A DNA stretch of 16,632 nt from an uncultured Chloroflexota bacterium (GCA_937967325.1 CALBSQ010000351.1:1-16632), one strand, 5' to 3'; counted from the stretch's first letter, positions 6,982 to 14,263 are shown. Translations and numbers: made by a program. The notes: generated by a model from the letters alone, not told the origin.

Positions 6982-7317
6982 TCAGTCGTCGTCCCGCTCC
7001 CCCGACGCATACTCCACCGTCCTGGCGTCGAGCTCCTCTTGCGACAGGAAGTCACGGGCGATGACCAGCGACTCCAAGGACGCGAGCCACCGCTCGTAAT
7101 AGCCGGACGGGGTATCGCGCGCGTCCGCCAGGGCCGTCTCCTCGACCAAGCGATCACGAAAGTCGTGCCACGAATACAACTGCCGGTCGCTCATCGCGAC
7201 CGCCATGCCGAAGGCTCGGCCCTCCCAGGGGGCCTGAAACACGAGCTCACCGTTCTTGCGTGGTACCGGGGTCGTCCCATCCAGCTCGTCTAGTTGCCGT
7301 TCGTTCGCTTTTGCCAT
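6982..7317 (-). CDS. Nitrile hydratase accessory (activator) protein
   Basis: This 111-residue protein resembles the N-terminal half of nitrile hydratase beta subunits. It has FQAPWEGRAFGMAVAM (about 27-42), the YSWHDFRDRL helix and YYERWLASLESLV (about 73-85), each with a counterpart in the beta subunit at 7983-8660. In cobalt-type nitrile hydratases a small protein of this family (NhlE/p14K-like) helps load cobalt into the alpha subunit by subunit exchange. The ATG at 7317 lies 8 bases after the alpha-subunit stop, consistent with one beta-alpha-activator operon. The ribosome site is weak (AGGA about 10 bases upstream), so coupling to alpha translation is likely. The C-terminus is acidic (GERDDD). 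Confidence 0.85.
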   Translation of the reverse strand: MAKANERQLDELDGTTPVPRKNGELVFQAPWEGRAFGMAVAMSDRQLYSWHDFRDRLVEETALADARDTPSGYYERWLASLESLVIARDFLSQEELDARTVEYASGERDDD

Positions 7318-7325
7318 CGCTGCTT

Positions 7326-7940
7326 CTATCCTGTTGCCGCCGGCGCCTTTGCCTTGGCCACGCCGATCATGGCATCGCGTGTCACCAGGGAGGCGAGCTC
7401 CTCTTCGGTCATGCCCTCGGTACCGACCGGCCGCTCCGGGAGCACCATGTAGCGGACTTCAGCGCTGCTATCCCAAACCCGCACCTCGACGTGTTCGTCC
7501 AGGACGAGTCCGAACTCGCGCAAGACCGCGCGCGGCTCGATGACGGCGCGGGAACGGTAGGCCGGCATCTTGTACCAGTTGGGCGGGAGTCCGAGCACGG
7601 ACCAGGGATAGCAGGAACACAGGGTGCAGACCACGAGGTTGTGGACGGTAGGCGTGTTCTCCAGCACGTCGACCCGGTTCCCGGTGAAGCCGAATTCGGC
7701 GATGGCCGCGGTCCCGTCTTGCAGCAGGCGCTGCTTGTAGGCCGGATCCGCCCAGGCGCGCGCGACTACCTTGGCCCCCCGCAGTGGCCCGATGTCCTGT
7801 TCGTACATACTGACGATGGTGTCGACAATATCGGGGGAGAGGAGGCCTTTCTCGATCAAGAGCGACTCCAGCGCCTTCGTGCGCAACGCCGCGTAGGGCT
7901 GTGGCTCGGGATGGTGGTGACCTGCGTGCTCGTGGCTCAC
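7326..7940 (-). CDS. nthA: Cobalt-type nitrile hydratase alpha subunit
   Basis: This is the catalytic metal-binding subunit (204 residues) of nitrile hydratase, which hydrates nitriles to amides. The metal claw is VCTLCSCYPW: Cys105, Cys108, Ser109 and Cys110, where Cys108 and Cys110 are normally oxidised to sulfinic and sulfenic acids. Thr at position 106 and Tyr after the last Cys are the signature of non-corrin cobalt enzymes; iron enzymes have Ser and Thr. The N-terminus MSHEHAGHHHPEP is His-rich. The GTG start at 7940 has AAGGAG (7948-7953) 7 bases upstream. Translation begins 42 bases after the beta-subunit stop. The order beta, alpha, activator is the usual one for cobalt enzymes. A related possibility, a thiocyanate hydrolase gamma subunit, is less likely because the beta subunit here is a full two-domain protein. 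Confidence 0.95.
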   Translation of the reverse strand: MSHEHAGHHHPEPQPYAALRTKALESLLIEKGLLSPDIVDTIVSMYEQDIGPLRGAKVVARAWADPAYKQRLLQDGTAAIAEFGFTGNRVDVLENTPTVHNLVVCTLCSCYPWSVLGLPPNWYKMPAYRSRAVIEPRAVLREFGLVLDEHVEVRVWDSSAEVRYMVLPERPVGTEGMTEEELASLVTRDAMIGVAKAKAPAATG

Positions 7941-7982
7941 CCTTGTACTCCTTGCCGTGCAACAGCAGCGCCCACGCGCTGC

Positions 7983-8660
7983 TCACGTCGGGTCGAGATA
8001 GCTGTCCCAGAGGTCGAGGAAGACGCAGTGCCCGTGCGCAGCGGAGTCGCCCCACAGGTCGCGTCCGGCGAACCGAACGCTGTAGACGGCCCGCGGCTGT
8101 TGGCCCAACCCGTGCGCATTCGTATCCAGAAACGTGGCGATCCCGTGGAGCTTGTGGATGATGCCGCGCTTGCCACGCACGTAGCGTGGGAGCCGCGTGT
8201 GCCCTGCCGGATGCAGATTGCGAGCCACGACTGCATCACCCACCGCGAAACGAGCCGGCGCCCCCTGGGCGTGCCACAGCACATCCGGGTTGCCGCCGCC
8301 CCCGAGTATGCGCCCGCGCAACTCGGGATCGGCCTGACCGGTCGCAGGTGCATCGACGCCGCCGCGTATCAGCGCAGTCTGTCTCTCCAGCTCATCCCGG
8401 GAAACGATCCCTTTCTCGGCCAGGTTGGTCTCGGCCGAGGCGAGCCAGTGCTCGTAGTAGCCGGTAGCCAGGTAGTGCGCGGGCTCCATCCGCTCGATCG
8501 CGTGTCGGAACTCGTCGACGTTGAACAGCCCCTGCGCCCTCGCCGCGCGGATGATGGCAAACACCCGGCCTTCCCAAGCCTCATGGAAGGTGGGCTCATC
8601 CTCCTCAGGGCACACTGGGCCAAACCCGTGCATGCCGCCGAGATCGTGGACACCATTCAC
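7983..8660 (-). CDS. nthB: Nitrile hydratase beta subunit
   Basis: This 225-residue structural and substrate-channel subunit pairs with NthA. It begins VNGVHDLGGMHGFGPV, the classical beta-subunit N-terminus, which fixes the GTG start at 8660 even though the frame is open to 8876. A GGGGAG site (8667-8672) lies 6 bases upstream. Arg52 in VDEFRHAIE and the arginine of GHTRLPRYVRG (about residue 156) correspond to the two conserved arginines that contact the oxidised cysteines of alpha. The N-terminal helical domain (1-100) and the C-terminal SH3-like domain (about 130-225, with VRGKRGII and YSVRF..RDLWG) are both complete. It is the first gene of the operon, with a candidate promoter at 8707-8735. 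Confidence 0.95.
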   Translation of the reverse strand: MNGVHDLGGMHGFGPVCPEEDEPTFHEAWEGRVFAIIRAARAQGLFNVDEFRHAIERMEPAHYLATGYYEHWLASAETNLAEKGIVSRDELERQTALIRGGVDAPATGQADPELRGRILGGGGNPDVLWHAQGAPARFAVGDAVVARNLHPAGHTRLPRYVRGKRGIIHKLHGIATFLDTNAHGLGQQPRAVYSVRFAGRDLWGDSAAHGHCVFLDLWDSYLDPT

Positions 8661-8706
8661 GCTGGGCTCCCCGCGCTTCCATCGCCAGCATCGTGCGGAT
8701 AGCAGA

Positions 8707-8735
8707 AAAGTAGCGTCTGCCACCAACGTCGTCAA
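8707..8735 (-). promoter_or_regulatory. Candidate promoter of the nitrile hydratase operon
   Basis: Reading the minus strand, TTGACG (8735-8730) is followed after exactly 17 bases by TACTTT (8712-8707). The -35 matches the sigma-70 consensus at five of six positions and the -10 at three. Transcription would begin near 8700, leaving a leader of about 40 bases before the GTG at 8660. The 259-base gap between this operon and the divergent propeller gene (8661-8919) otherwise shows only a TACAAT hexamer on the plus strand at 8791-8796 without a good -35. Confidence 0.4.
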
Positions 8736-8919
8736 TGACCTGCGCCGACCTTCGCTCGACAGGCCCACGATCCGCCCGCGCAGCGACGTGTACAATCTCG
8801 CGCACGATGCTTCCAGGTGGTGCGCGGCGCACATGCCGTCGCAACCTGGGGCAGAGCGGCCGCGACTAGCCGCCATTGCTCTGGTTAGCCTGGTGGATCA
8901 AGCGTAGAGGGAGAGAAAT

Positions 8920-9936
8920 ATGCAGATCGGTAGCGGCGAGCATCGCTACGACTGGGTCGAGACCTGGGCCAAACTGCCCGACACGGAAGCGGCGCGGGGA
9001 GGATGGGCGCACCCCGGCGTTGCCATCGACAGCGCGGGCCACGTGATCACCTTTCACCCGGGCGAGCCGGCCGTGCTGGTGTTCGACCAGGACGGCCAGC
9101 TCCTGCGCTCTATGCAAACCGGTCTCACCGAAGGCCACGGCATCATCGTTTCCAAGGAGGGTGACGTCGAGTATCTCTGGATCGCCGACTCCGGCTCCAA
9201 GCGGGTGCGGCGGGATGGCGAGCTGCAGCAGCAGGGCGGCGCGAACGGCCAGGTTGTGAAGCTCGCCATGGACGGTCGGATGGTACTAACTCTGGAGCAG
9301 CCAAATCTACCGATCTACGGGCAAGGGAAGTATTCCCCCACGTCGGTGGCAGTCAACGAGGAGCGCTTCGGCGGCAACGGCGACGTGTGGGTCGCCGATG
9401 GCTATGGGCAGAGCCACATCCACCGCTACAGCCGATTCAGCAAGCAGGGCGCCTACCTCGGCAGCATCAACGGCACAGAAGGGAGCGCCGGCGCCCTCGC
9501 CTGCCCACACGGCATCTGGATCGACGCTCGCAAATCGGAGCCGGAGCTCTACATCGCCGATCGCAGCAACCGCCGCGTCCAGGTCTACGACTTGGAAGGG
9601 ACGTTCAAGCGCGCCTTCGGGGCCGACTTCCTGAGCAGCCCCAGCGGCTTCGCCAGAGACGGCGACTTCTTGATCGTGGCGGAACTTCGCGCGAGGCTAG
9701 CCATTCTCGACGGCAAAGACCAGCTCGTCTGCTATCTGGGAGCGAACGAGGCAGTGTGCGACGCCGACGGCTGGCCCAACATGAAGGATGAGAAGGGCGT
9801 GCCGACGCGCACCAATCGCCTCGAGCCGGGCAAGTTCAATAGCCCGCACGGCATCGCGGCAGACCGCGAGGGCAACATCTACGTTGCCGAATGGTTGATT
9901 GGCGGCAGGATGACGAAGCTGGCGAAAGTGCGCTAG
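8920..9936 (+). CDS. NHL-repeat beta-propeller, amidating-lyase-like
   Basis: This 338-residue protein has repeated NHL-type blades: HPGVAID (31-37), GHGIIV (72-77), SPTSVAV (139-145), CPHGIWID (195-202), SPSGFA (240-245) and SPHGIAAD (308-315). Each is followed by YIADR/VWVAD/YVAEW-type strands. Blade count and overall length match bacterial homologues of the lyase domain of peptidylglycine alpha-amidating monooxygenase (PAL), which cleaves peptidyl-alpha-hydroxyglycine to an amide and glyoxylate. The His residues in the HGI motifs would be candidate metal ligands. No signal peptide is seen, so it appears cytoplasmic. AGGGAG (8908-8913) lies 6 bases before the ATG. It is divergent from the nitrile hydratase operon. 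The fold is confident; PAL activity is not established, as many such proteins have unknown roles. Confidence 0.8.
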   Translation: MQIGSGEHRYDWVETWAKLPDTEAARGGWAHPGVAIDSAGHVITFHPGEPAVLVFDQDGQLLRSMQTGLTEGHGIIVSKEGDVEYLWIADSGSKRVRRDGELQQQGGANGQVVKLAMDGRMVLTLEQPNLPIYGQGKYSPTSVAVNEERFGGNGDVWVADGYGQSHIHRYSRFSKQGAYLGSINGTEGSAGALACPHGIWIDARKSEPELYIADRSNRRVQVYDLEGTFKRAFGADFLSSPSGFARDGDFLIVAELRARLAILDGKDQLVCYLGANEAVCDADGWPNMKDEKGVPTRTNRLEPGKFNSPHGIAADREGNIYVAEWLIGGRMTKLAKVR

Positions 9937-10044
9937 GGGCGTTCGAGACATTGGCGAGGAAACGAACTCTGCGCACTCACGGTCTCGCGTGTGACGACCG
10001 GGAAAACGGCGGGGAGCAACGTCGGTAATGCACCACATATCGCG

Positions 10045-10088
10045 GCCGGCGATCCACCCGCCCATGAATGGGCGGGTGGATCGCCGGC
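10045..10088. repeat. Perfect 21-bp palindrome between convergent genes
   Basis: Bases 10045-10065 and 10068-10088 are exact reverse complements separated by GA; the arm runs from GCCGGCGATCC to CGCCCAT. It lies 108 bases after the propeller stop and 33 bases before the stop of the converging gene at 10122. It could act as a bidirectional transcription barrier, though neither flank has a T-run. It could equally be a dispersed palindromic repeat. The remainder of 9937-10121 shows no gene. Confidence 0.7.
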
Positions 10089-10121
10089 ATTGTGGGAATA
10101 AGCAATGAAGGCAGCTCGCCG

Positions 10122-11498
10122 TCACAGCACCGGCAAATCCGGCGGCCGGTAGCCTTCGGTCTCGTCCACGCGCGGCCCGTAGAGGTTCAGTGGCGGACTG
10201 GTCGTGGTCTGCCAGGGCTGGCCGCAGCGGCGAGTGATCACCGCCCACTCGCCTGAGGTAAGATTGCCGTGGTGGTGATAGACGAAGCGCCGCAGGCCTG
10301 TGCGCTCCGCCGCATCGAGCAACCGACTGAGGTCGCCTGCCGTGACGGGATCGCCGTCGTGCGGCTTGCGGCCGGCGTCTACCCAGGGGACGACGCGCTC
10401 GGGGTCGCCGGTGGCGGCCAACGCGCGGTCCGTCTCCTGTGTCACGATTCGGTCGAAGAACTCTTGCGGAAAGCCGGCATCGAAGGCCGCGAGCGAGGTG
10501 ACGCCGGGCAGGTCGATGCCGAAGAGCGCGCCGACAACGTCCAGTGCCGCCCCCTCGCTCAAGCCCGCATTCCACCGTGTTAGCGTCTCGACGTAGCGGG
10601 CTACCGTGCCGTACATGCCATCGAAGCCGCGATGCCAGAAGTAGTGCTTCGGCAGCAGGACATCCAGGATGCCGGACAGCCGACCTAGATCGTAACCGCA
10701 GAGTGGCGCGAAGGCGGCAGTGCGCGGCCCGGCGGCCAACAGGAACGGACGGTTGCTCTGCGTCTGTAGCGCTTCGCGGATTGCGGCGTAAAAGCGATTC
10801 AGCGTGTCGATCCGGAAGGCGATCCAGTCCAGAAGGTGAGGATCGCCGCCCAGGAGGCCAAAGGCGCCCAGTAATCCACCGTGCCGACTCCCATGCAGCC
10901 GGACCTGCTGGACGTCAAGGGTGTGCAGGCGGTGAAAGAGGCGATCGTTGGCGTCCACGAGCGCACGGTAGTCGTAGCCGAGCTCGGCACACGCTGGCGC
11001 CACCGTCTCGGGCAGGTCGTTGAAGATGTAGGAGCGGAAATTCTGGTGATGTGGCGCGATCTCGTAGCCCCACTCGGGACCGTCGAGCACGGCCCCGTCG
11101 GCCATGGGATAGTGCTGCATCGTATCGACGATCCGCGCGCAGAAGGCCGCGCGAGCATGGGGGTCGACGATGAGCGGTCCACGCGCATCCGGCGCCGGTC
11201 CGGCGCCGGCATTGGGCGTGAAAATCCAGACCCGCCACCCACGATCCTTGGCTGCCTGAAGGGTTCGATCGAGGAGCTCGCGTTTTTCCGGTAGGACCTG
11301 AGCCGGCGGGAGCGGCGGTTCGACGCCGAAACGACGATACACGTCGGGATCAGGGTCGAAGGCAGCGACGCGCTCCTCAAAGGCCAACGGTCCGATAACC
11401 AGCCCATCGACACCACCGGCCGCCCAAGCGTCGAACAGCCGCCCATGATCCTGCATGACCGGCTCCATGTGCCGCATCACGTCCATCCAGAGCCGCAT
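10122..11498 (-). CDS. TIM-barrel-like protein, possible glycosidase fold, unknown function
   Basis: This is a cytoplasmic-looking protein of 458 residues that I do not recognise as a named family. Alternating segments such as GGVDGLVIGPLAF, GWRVWIFTPNAG, MADGAVLDGPEWGYEI, RPFLLAAGPR and LRRFVYHHHGNL resemble the successive strands of a (beta/alpha)8 barrel of glycoside hydrolases or related sugar enzymes. D139, E142 and E146 in VLDGPEWGYE are acidic residues at a typical catalytic strand end. No signal peptide is seen. The ATG at 11498 is preferred because GGAGG lies 8 bases upstream (11511-11507). ATG 11513 and GTG 11528 are in-frame alternatives. It may be the last gene of the minus-strand run from the amidohydrolase at 14161, or have its own promoter near 11522-11559. 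Glycosidase activity is inference only. Confidence 0.7.
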   Translation of the reverse strand: MRLWMDVMRHMEPVMQDHGRLFDAWAAGGVDGLVIGPLAFEERVAAFDPDPDVYRRFGVEPPLPPAQVLPEKRELLDRTLQAAKDRGWRVWIFTPNAGAGPAPDARGPLIVDPHARAAFCARIVDTMQHYPMADGAVLDGPEWGYEIAPHHQNFRSYIFNDLPETVAPACAELGYDYRALVDANDRLFHRLHTLDVQQVRLHGSRHGGLLGAFGLLGGDPHLLDWIAFRIDTLNRFYAAIREALQTQSNRPFLLAAGPRTAAFAPLCGYDLGRLSGILDVLLPKHYFWHRGFDGMYGTVARYVETLTRWNAGLSEGAALDVVGALFGIDLPGVTSLAAFDAGFPQEFFDRIVTQETDRALAATGDPERVVPWVDAGRKPHDGDPVTAGDLSRLLDAAERTGLRRFVYHHHGNLTSGEWAVITRRCGQPWQTTTSPPLNLYGPRVDETEGYRPPDLPVL

Positions 11499-11521
11499 GT
11501 GCGGAGCCTCCATCAACCCTG

Positions 11522-11559
11522 TGTCCACAGCATATCGTGCGTCAGGACAACCGTGGACA
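11522..11559. promoter_or_regulatory. Interrupted inverted repeat upstream of the TIM-barrel gene
   Basis: TGTCCAC (11522-11528) and GTGGACA (11553-11559) are perfect 7-bp reverse complements 24 bases apart, just upstream of the 11498 start. No convincing -35/-10 pair at normal spacing is visible around them, although TTGACA occurs on the minus strand at 11571-11566. It may be an operator, or chance. Confidence 0.25.
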
Positions 11560-11688
11560 GTGCCTTGTCAATTTGCTCTCGCGCACGGGATGGGTCGGTG
11601 AGAGGTGGGGGATGACGAAGTCAAGCGTGGCCGCTCCCCACGAGATGGCAAAGAACTGGATGATCCGGCGAATGGCATACTGCCGCAT
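11542..11688 (-). pseudogene. Remnant of a DppB/OppB-type ABC permease N-terminus
   Basis: The minus-strand frame from ATG 11688 encodes MRQYAIRRIIQFFAISWG, then AATLDFVIPHLSPTHPVRE, before diverging and stopping at 11542 (48 residues). This is the characteristic start of DppB-family dipeptide/nickel permeases: a basic R-R motif, a first helix, then (I/L)P-L-P-DP-V-. After HPVRE the reading frame appears shifted. A neighbouring frame continues as REQIDKALSTVVLTHDMLW to a stop at 11513. A complete permease has about 300-340 residues, so this is at most a decayed 5' fragment. AGGAT lies 7-8 bases before the ATG, and the MFS stop is 15 bases upstream. A genuine 48-residue membrane peptide is the alternative. 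Confidence 0.5.
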
Positions 11689-11703
11689 GACTGCGATCCT
11701 ATC

Positions 11704-12945
11704 CTAGCTTCGCGCGGCGCGCAACGCCCGGCGACCGGGCGCCTTATGCTGAACGATCAGCAATGCGACACTTAGTCCCGCACAGATCAGCCCGGCAACG
11801 CCGACGGCCACGGCCACGGTCAGCCACTCGGCCACCGCGCCGATCAGCAGGCTGCCGATCGGGACCAGACCGGCGTTGACGACGACCCACACGCCCATGA
11901 CGCCTCCGACAATGTTGTCCGGCACCGCCAACTGGACGGAGGCGTTGGCGATGGCAAGGAAGGCGATCGTGGCAAACCCTATCAAGGCGAGCGCCGGCAA
12001 GGCGACCAGGGGGCTTGACGCCAACGCGAAGAGCAACAGGCCGCCGCCCGCCAGGCCCAACAAGTAGAGCATCGCTCGCGCGGGCTGACGCGCCACGCGG
12101 GGCCGCCCGCTGGCGATGGCGCCGGCCACCGCGCCGACCCCCACGGCGCCGAGCTCCCAGCCCAGCCCTTGTGGCCCAATCCGGAGAACGTCACGGGCAA
12201 ACGCCGGCAGGAAGGCCTGGTAGGACGAGCCAAAGAGCGCCATGAACGCTGTCACCAACAAGATGCCGCGCACCTGCTGATGCTGCCAGGCGTACGTCGC
12301 ACCGGACGTCAAGACCTCTCGCCAGTGGCGGCGTGGCGCGGGCTTGGCCGGAGGCGTCCGGATGGCAACCAGTGCCGCAGTAACACCCAGCATCATGACC
12401 GTCCCGGCAATGAGGCAAGCGGCGCTGCCGTAACGAGCCAGGATAACACCGCCGATCGCCGGGCCCAGCACGCGCGTCAGGTTGAAGCGCGCCGAGTTCG
12501 TCGCCACGGCGGCGCGCAGTTGCTCTGGGCCGACTAGATCCTTGATGAAAGCCGACCAAGCCGGCCACATGAAGGCGTTGGCCAAGCCGGTCACCAGGGC
12601 GACCAGCAACAGTGTCGATACCTGCACTCGTCCGAGCACGGCGAGCAGGGCCAGTGCGGCCGAGGCCAGCAGCGCCACGATCTGTGTCACCAGGAGCAAC
12701 AGCCGCCGATCCACGCGATCGGCCACCGCCCCGCCGGGCATGCCCAAGATGAGGAGCGGCGCCATCTGCGCGAAGCTGGCGAGCCCCAGCAGGAAGTCAG
12801 AGTTGCCGAGCTGCAGGACGAGCCAGCCCTGCGCGACCGTCAACAGCCACGATCCTAGCGCCGAGACGAAGGAGCCGGCCAGGAAGAGGCCGTAATTGCG
12901 ATTGATGACCACACCCTGGAACGAGCGAAGCATCGTCTGGCGCAT
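11704..12945 (-). CDS. MFS transporter, MFS_3/EntS-like exporter
   Basis: This 413-residue integral membrane protein has about twelve hydrophobic segments. The loop after helix 2 carries the MFS signature GGAVADRVDRR (71-81), and the family features NRNYGLFLAGSFVSALGSW and a hydrophilic central loop around residues 190-205 (TPPAKPAPRRHWRE). The closest style is the MFS_3/enterobactin-exporter group, proton-driven exporters of siderophores or drugs. The ATG at 12945 is chosen because TATACT ends 7 bases before it. The frame stays open to 13014 but without a better start or Shine-Dalgarno site. It follows an amidohydrolase on the same strand (97-base gap) and precedes a permease remnant. The substrate is not deducible. 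Confidence 0.88.
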   Translation of the reverse strand: MRQTMLRSFQGVVINRNYGLFLAGSFVSALGSWLLTVAQGWLVLQLGNSDFLLGLASFAQMAPLLILGMPGGAVADRVDRRLLLLVTQIVALLASAALALLAVLGRVQVSTLLLVALVTGLANAFMWPAWSAFIKDLVGPEQLRAAVATNSARFNLTRVLGPAIGGVILARYGSAACLIAGTVMMLGVTAALVAIRTPPAKPAPRRHWREVLTSGATYAWQHQQVRGILLVTAFMALFGSSYQAFLPAFARDVLRIGPQGLGWELGAVGVGAVAGAIASGRPRVARQPARAMLYLLGLAGGGLLLFALASSPLVALPALALIGFATIAFLAIANASVQLAVPDNIVGGVMGVWVVVNAGLVPIGSLLIGAVAEWLTVAVAVGVAGLICAGLSVALLIVQHKAPGRRALRAARS

Positions 12946-12952
12946 CACGGGG

Positions 12953-12958
12953 AGTATA
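12953..12958 (-). promoter_or_regulatory. Candidate -10 box for a leaderless MFS transcript
   Basis: TATACT on the minus strand ends exactly 7 bases before the ATG at 12945, and no purine-rich ribosome site lies in between. A start of transcription at or next to the A of ATG would give a leaderless mRNA, a known arrangement in several high-GC phyla. The -35 region (CTCCGG at 17 bp) is poor, so this rests on the -10 alone. Confidence 0.3.
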
Positions 12959-13042
12959 GCGATCCGACCGCGCTGCCGGAGGGCTGAACCGCCACCTCGC
13001 CTTCGTGGACACACCGCTAAAGGCCCCGGTCGACATCGTCCG

Positions 13043-14161
13043 TTAGTTTGAGATTATGTCAGCCAGGGCAGGAAGTCGAAGTAGCTCCGCGGCGTTGCCG
13101 CCCAGGATCTGGCGTTTGGCCTCCTCGGCGATGGGGAGCTGCCTCACCCGTTCCGGCGAGCCGGCGTCGAAGTGCGGCCAGTCGGAGCCGAAGAGGACGT
13201 GGCCGGCGCCGATCGCTTCCAGGCAGGCTATGGTGAATGCAGGGTCGCGCCCGCTGTCGAGCGGGTGGGTGGTGACGTAGACCTGGCGGCGCGCGTACTC
13301 GCTCGGCGGCTGCTCCAAGAACGGCACTTCGTCGCGGAGGTAGGGGTAGAAGTGGTCGAGGCGCTCCAGTAGGAAGGGCAGCCAGCTCACACCGACGTCG
13401 GTGAAGACGACGCGGAGATTGGGATGGCGGGTGAGCACTCCGGTCGTGAGCAGGCTGACGAGGTTAGCCAACGCCCCGAATGGTTGGGACAGCGTCTGCT
13501 TGGCCAGCGCCGTGGGCAGGTGGTGGAGCTGGTAGGGGAATACGGTGTGGACCGTCAGCGTGCCCTGCAGCACGACCGGCAGCCCAGCCTCCTCCGCCGC
13601 GGCAAAGATCGACTCGTGGGAGCGGTCACCCCACAGCGGGTAGTTGCCGGCCATCGGCAGGTAGACTGCGACAAGGCCCTCCTGACCGGCATAGCGTCTG
13701 ATCTCTCCCGCCGCCTCTTCGGGCGCCTGGTTGACGGCCATGATCGCCCCATAAATGCCGCGCTGTGGATCGACCCAGCGCTCGCTCAGGTAGCGGTTGT
13801 AGGCCCGGCCCAGGGCGGCGGCATAGAGGTGATCGTTGCCCGTGGCTGCTTTGAGCAGCCGTCCCGTAAAGATAAGCGCGGCGTCGATGTACCGGTGGTC
13901 GAGGTCGGCGCGCAGGATGTCCGGCGAAGTGACCAGGTGCGGCTCCTGCTCTGGGAAGTCGCCGAGCATCGGATCGTAGGATGTCAGCGGCGTCAAGCCG
14001 GGCGTGTCGAAGATCTGCGCGCCCGCCGCGCTCGGTCGCCAGGCCGGCGCTCCTTCCAACGCGCGTCGCCAGGGCATCTCAAAATACGGCTCCAGGTCGG
14101 CGTAGGACTCGTGGATGTGGACGTCGACGTCGATGACCGGCGTGTCGCTATTGATTGTCAC
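13043..14161 (-). CDS. Amidohydrolase_2 family metal-dependent hydrolase A
   Basis: This 372-residue TIM-barrel hydrolase or decarboxylase is of the ACMSD-related amidohydrolase group. The N-terminal strand VIDVDVHIHES (residues 9-19) supplies the DxHxH metal ligands. Near the C-terminus, FGSDWPHFD (D327) is the conserved last-strand motif. The helix EEAKRQILGGNAAELL is the typical ending of this family. Three consecutive GTG codons lie at 14167, 14164 and 14161. The last is chosen because AAGG (14170-14167) is then 5 bases upstream; the frame is open to 14413 but that part reads back through the divergent gene. It is transcribed away from a paralogue starting at 14264, a 102-base shared control region. 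Substrate unknown; no signal peptide, so cytoplasmic. Confidence 0.88.
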   Translation of the reverse strand: MTINSDTPVIDVDVHIHESYADLEPYFEMPWRRALEGAPAWRPSAAGAQIFDTPGLTPLTSYDPMLGDFPEQEPHLVTSPDILRADLDHRYIDAALIFTGRLLKAATGNDHLYAAALGRAYNRYLSERWVDPQRGIYGAIMAVNQAPEEAAGEIRRYAGQEGLVAVYLPMAGNYPLWGDRSHESIFAAAEEAGLPVVLQGTLTVHTVFPYQLHHLPTALAKQTLSQPFGALANLVSLLTTGVLTRHPNLRVVFTDVGVSWLPFLLERLDHFYPYLRDEVPFLEQPPSEYARRQVYVTTHPLDSGRDPAFTIACLEAIGAGHVLFGSDWPHFDAGSPERVRQLPIAEEAKRQILGGNAAELLRLPALADIISN

Positions 14162-14186
14162 CACCACCTTAGCGTAGAGTAGACTG

Positions 14187-14206
14187 GCGTCCGGACGCGG
14201 CGCGTC
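14187..14206. promoter_or_regulatory. Overlapping palindromes between divergent amidohydrolase genes
   Basis: GCGTCCGGACGC (14187-14198) is a perfect 12-bp palindrome and overlaps GACGCG-G-CGCGTC (14194-14206), a second perfect inverted repeat. They lie centrally between the two divergent starts at 14161 and 14264 and could bind a shared regulator. No regulator gene is adjacent, and GC-rich sequence makes such palindromes easier to obtain by chance. Neither strand shows a convincing -35/-10 pair here. Confidence 0.3.
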
Positions 14207-14263
14207 GGCGCACGCGTAGTATAGGTGCAGCGTCGGACGGGCGATCGAGGAGGTGCGGGAAGC

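Noticed and set aside
7326..8660. Thiocyanate hydrolase instead of nitrile hydratase
   Set aside because: Thiocyanate hydrolase splits the beta-type protein into separate alpha and beta subunits. Here the beta protein is a single 225-residue chain with both domains and the NGVHDLGGMHGFGPV start of nitrile hydratases.
7260..8702. 480-residue plus-strand open frame antisense to the nitrile hydratase genes
   Set aside because: The minus strand encodes unmistakable nitrile hydratase motifs. The plus frame lacks any domain and is a by-product of GC-rich codon use.
8791..8796. TACAAT as a plus-strand -10 box for the propeller gene
   Set aside because: No hexamer resembling TTGACA lies 16-18 bases upstream and the leader would be about 117 bases, so it is not listed as a promoter.
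9697..10575. 292-residue minus-strand frame across the 21-bp palindrome
   Set aside because: It reads out of frame through the TIM-barrel gene and antisense to the propeller, and is Arg/Ala-rich without domain features.
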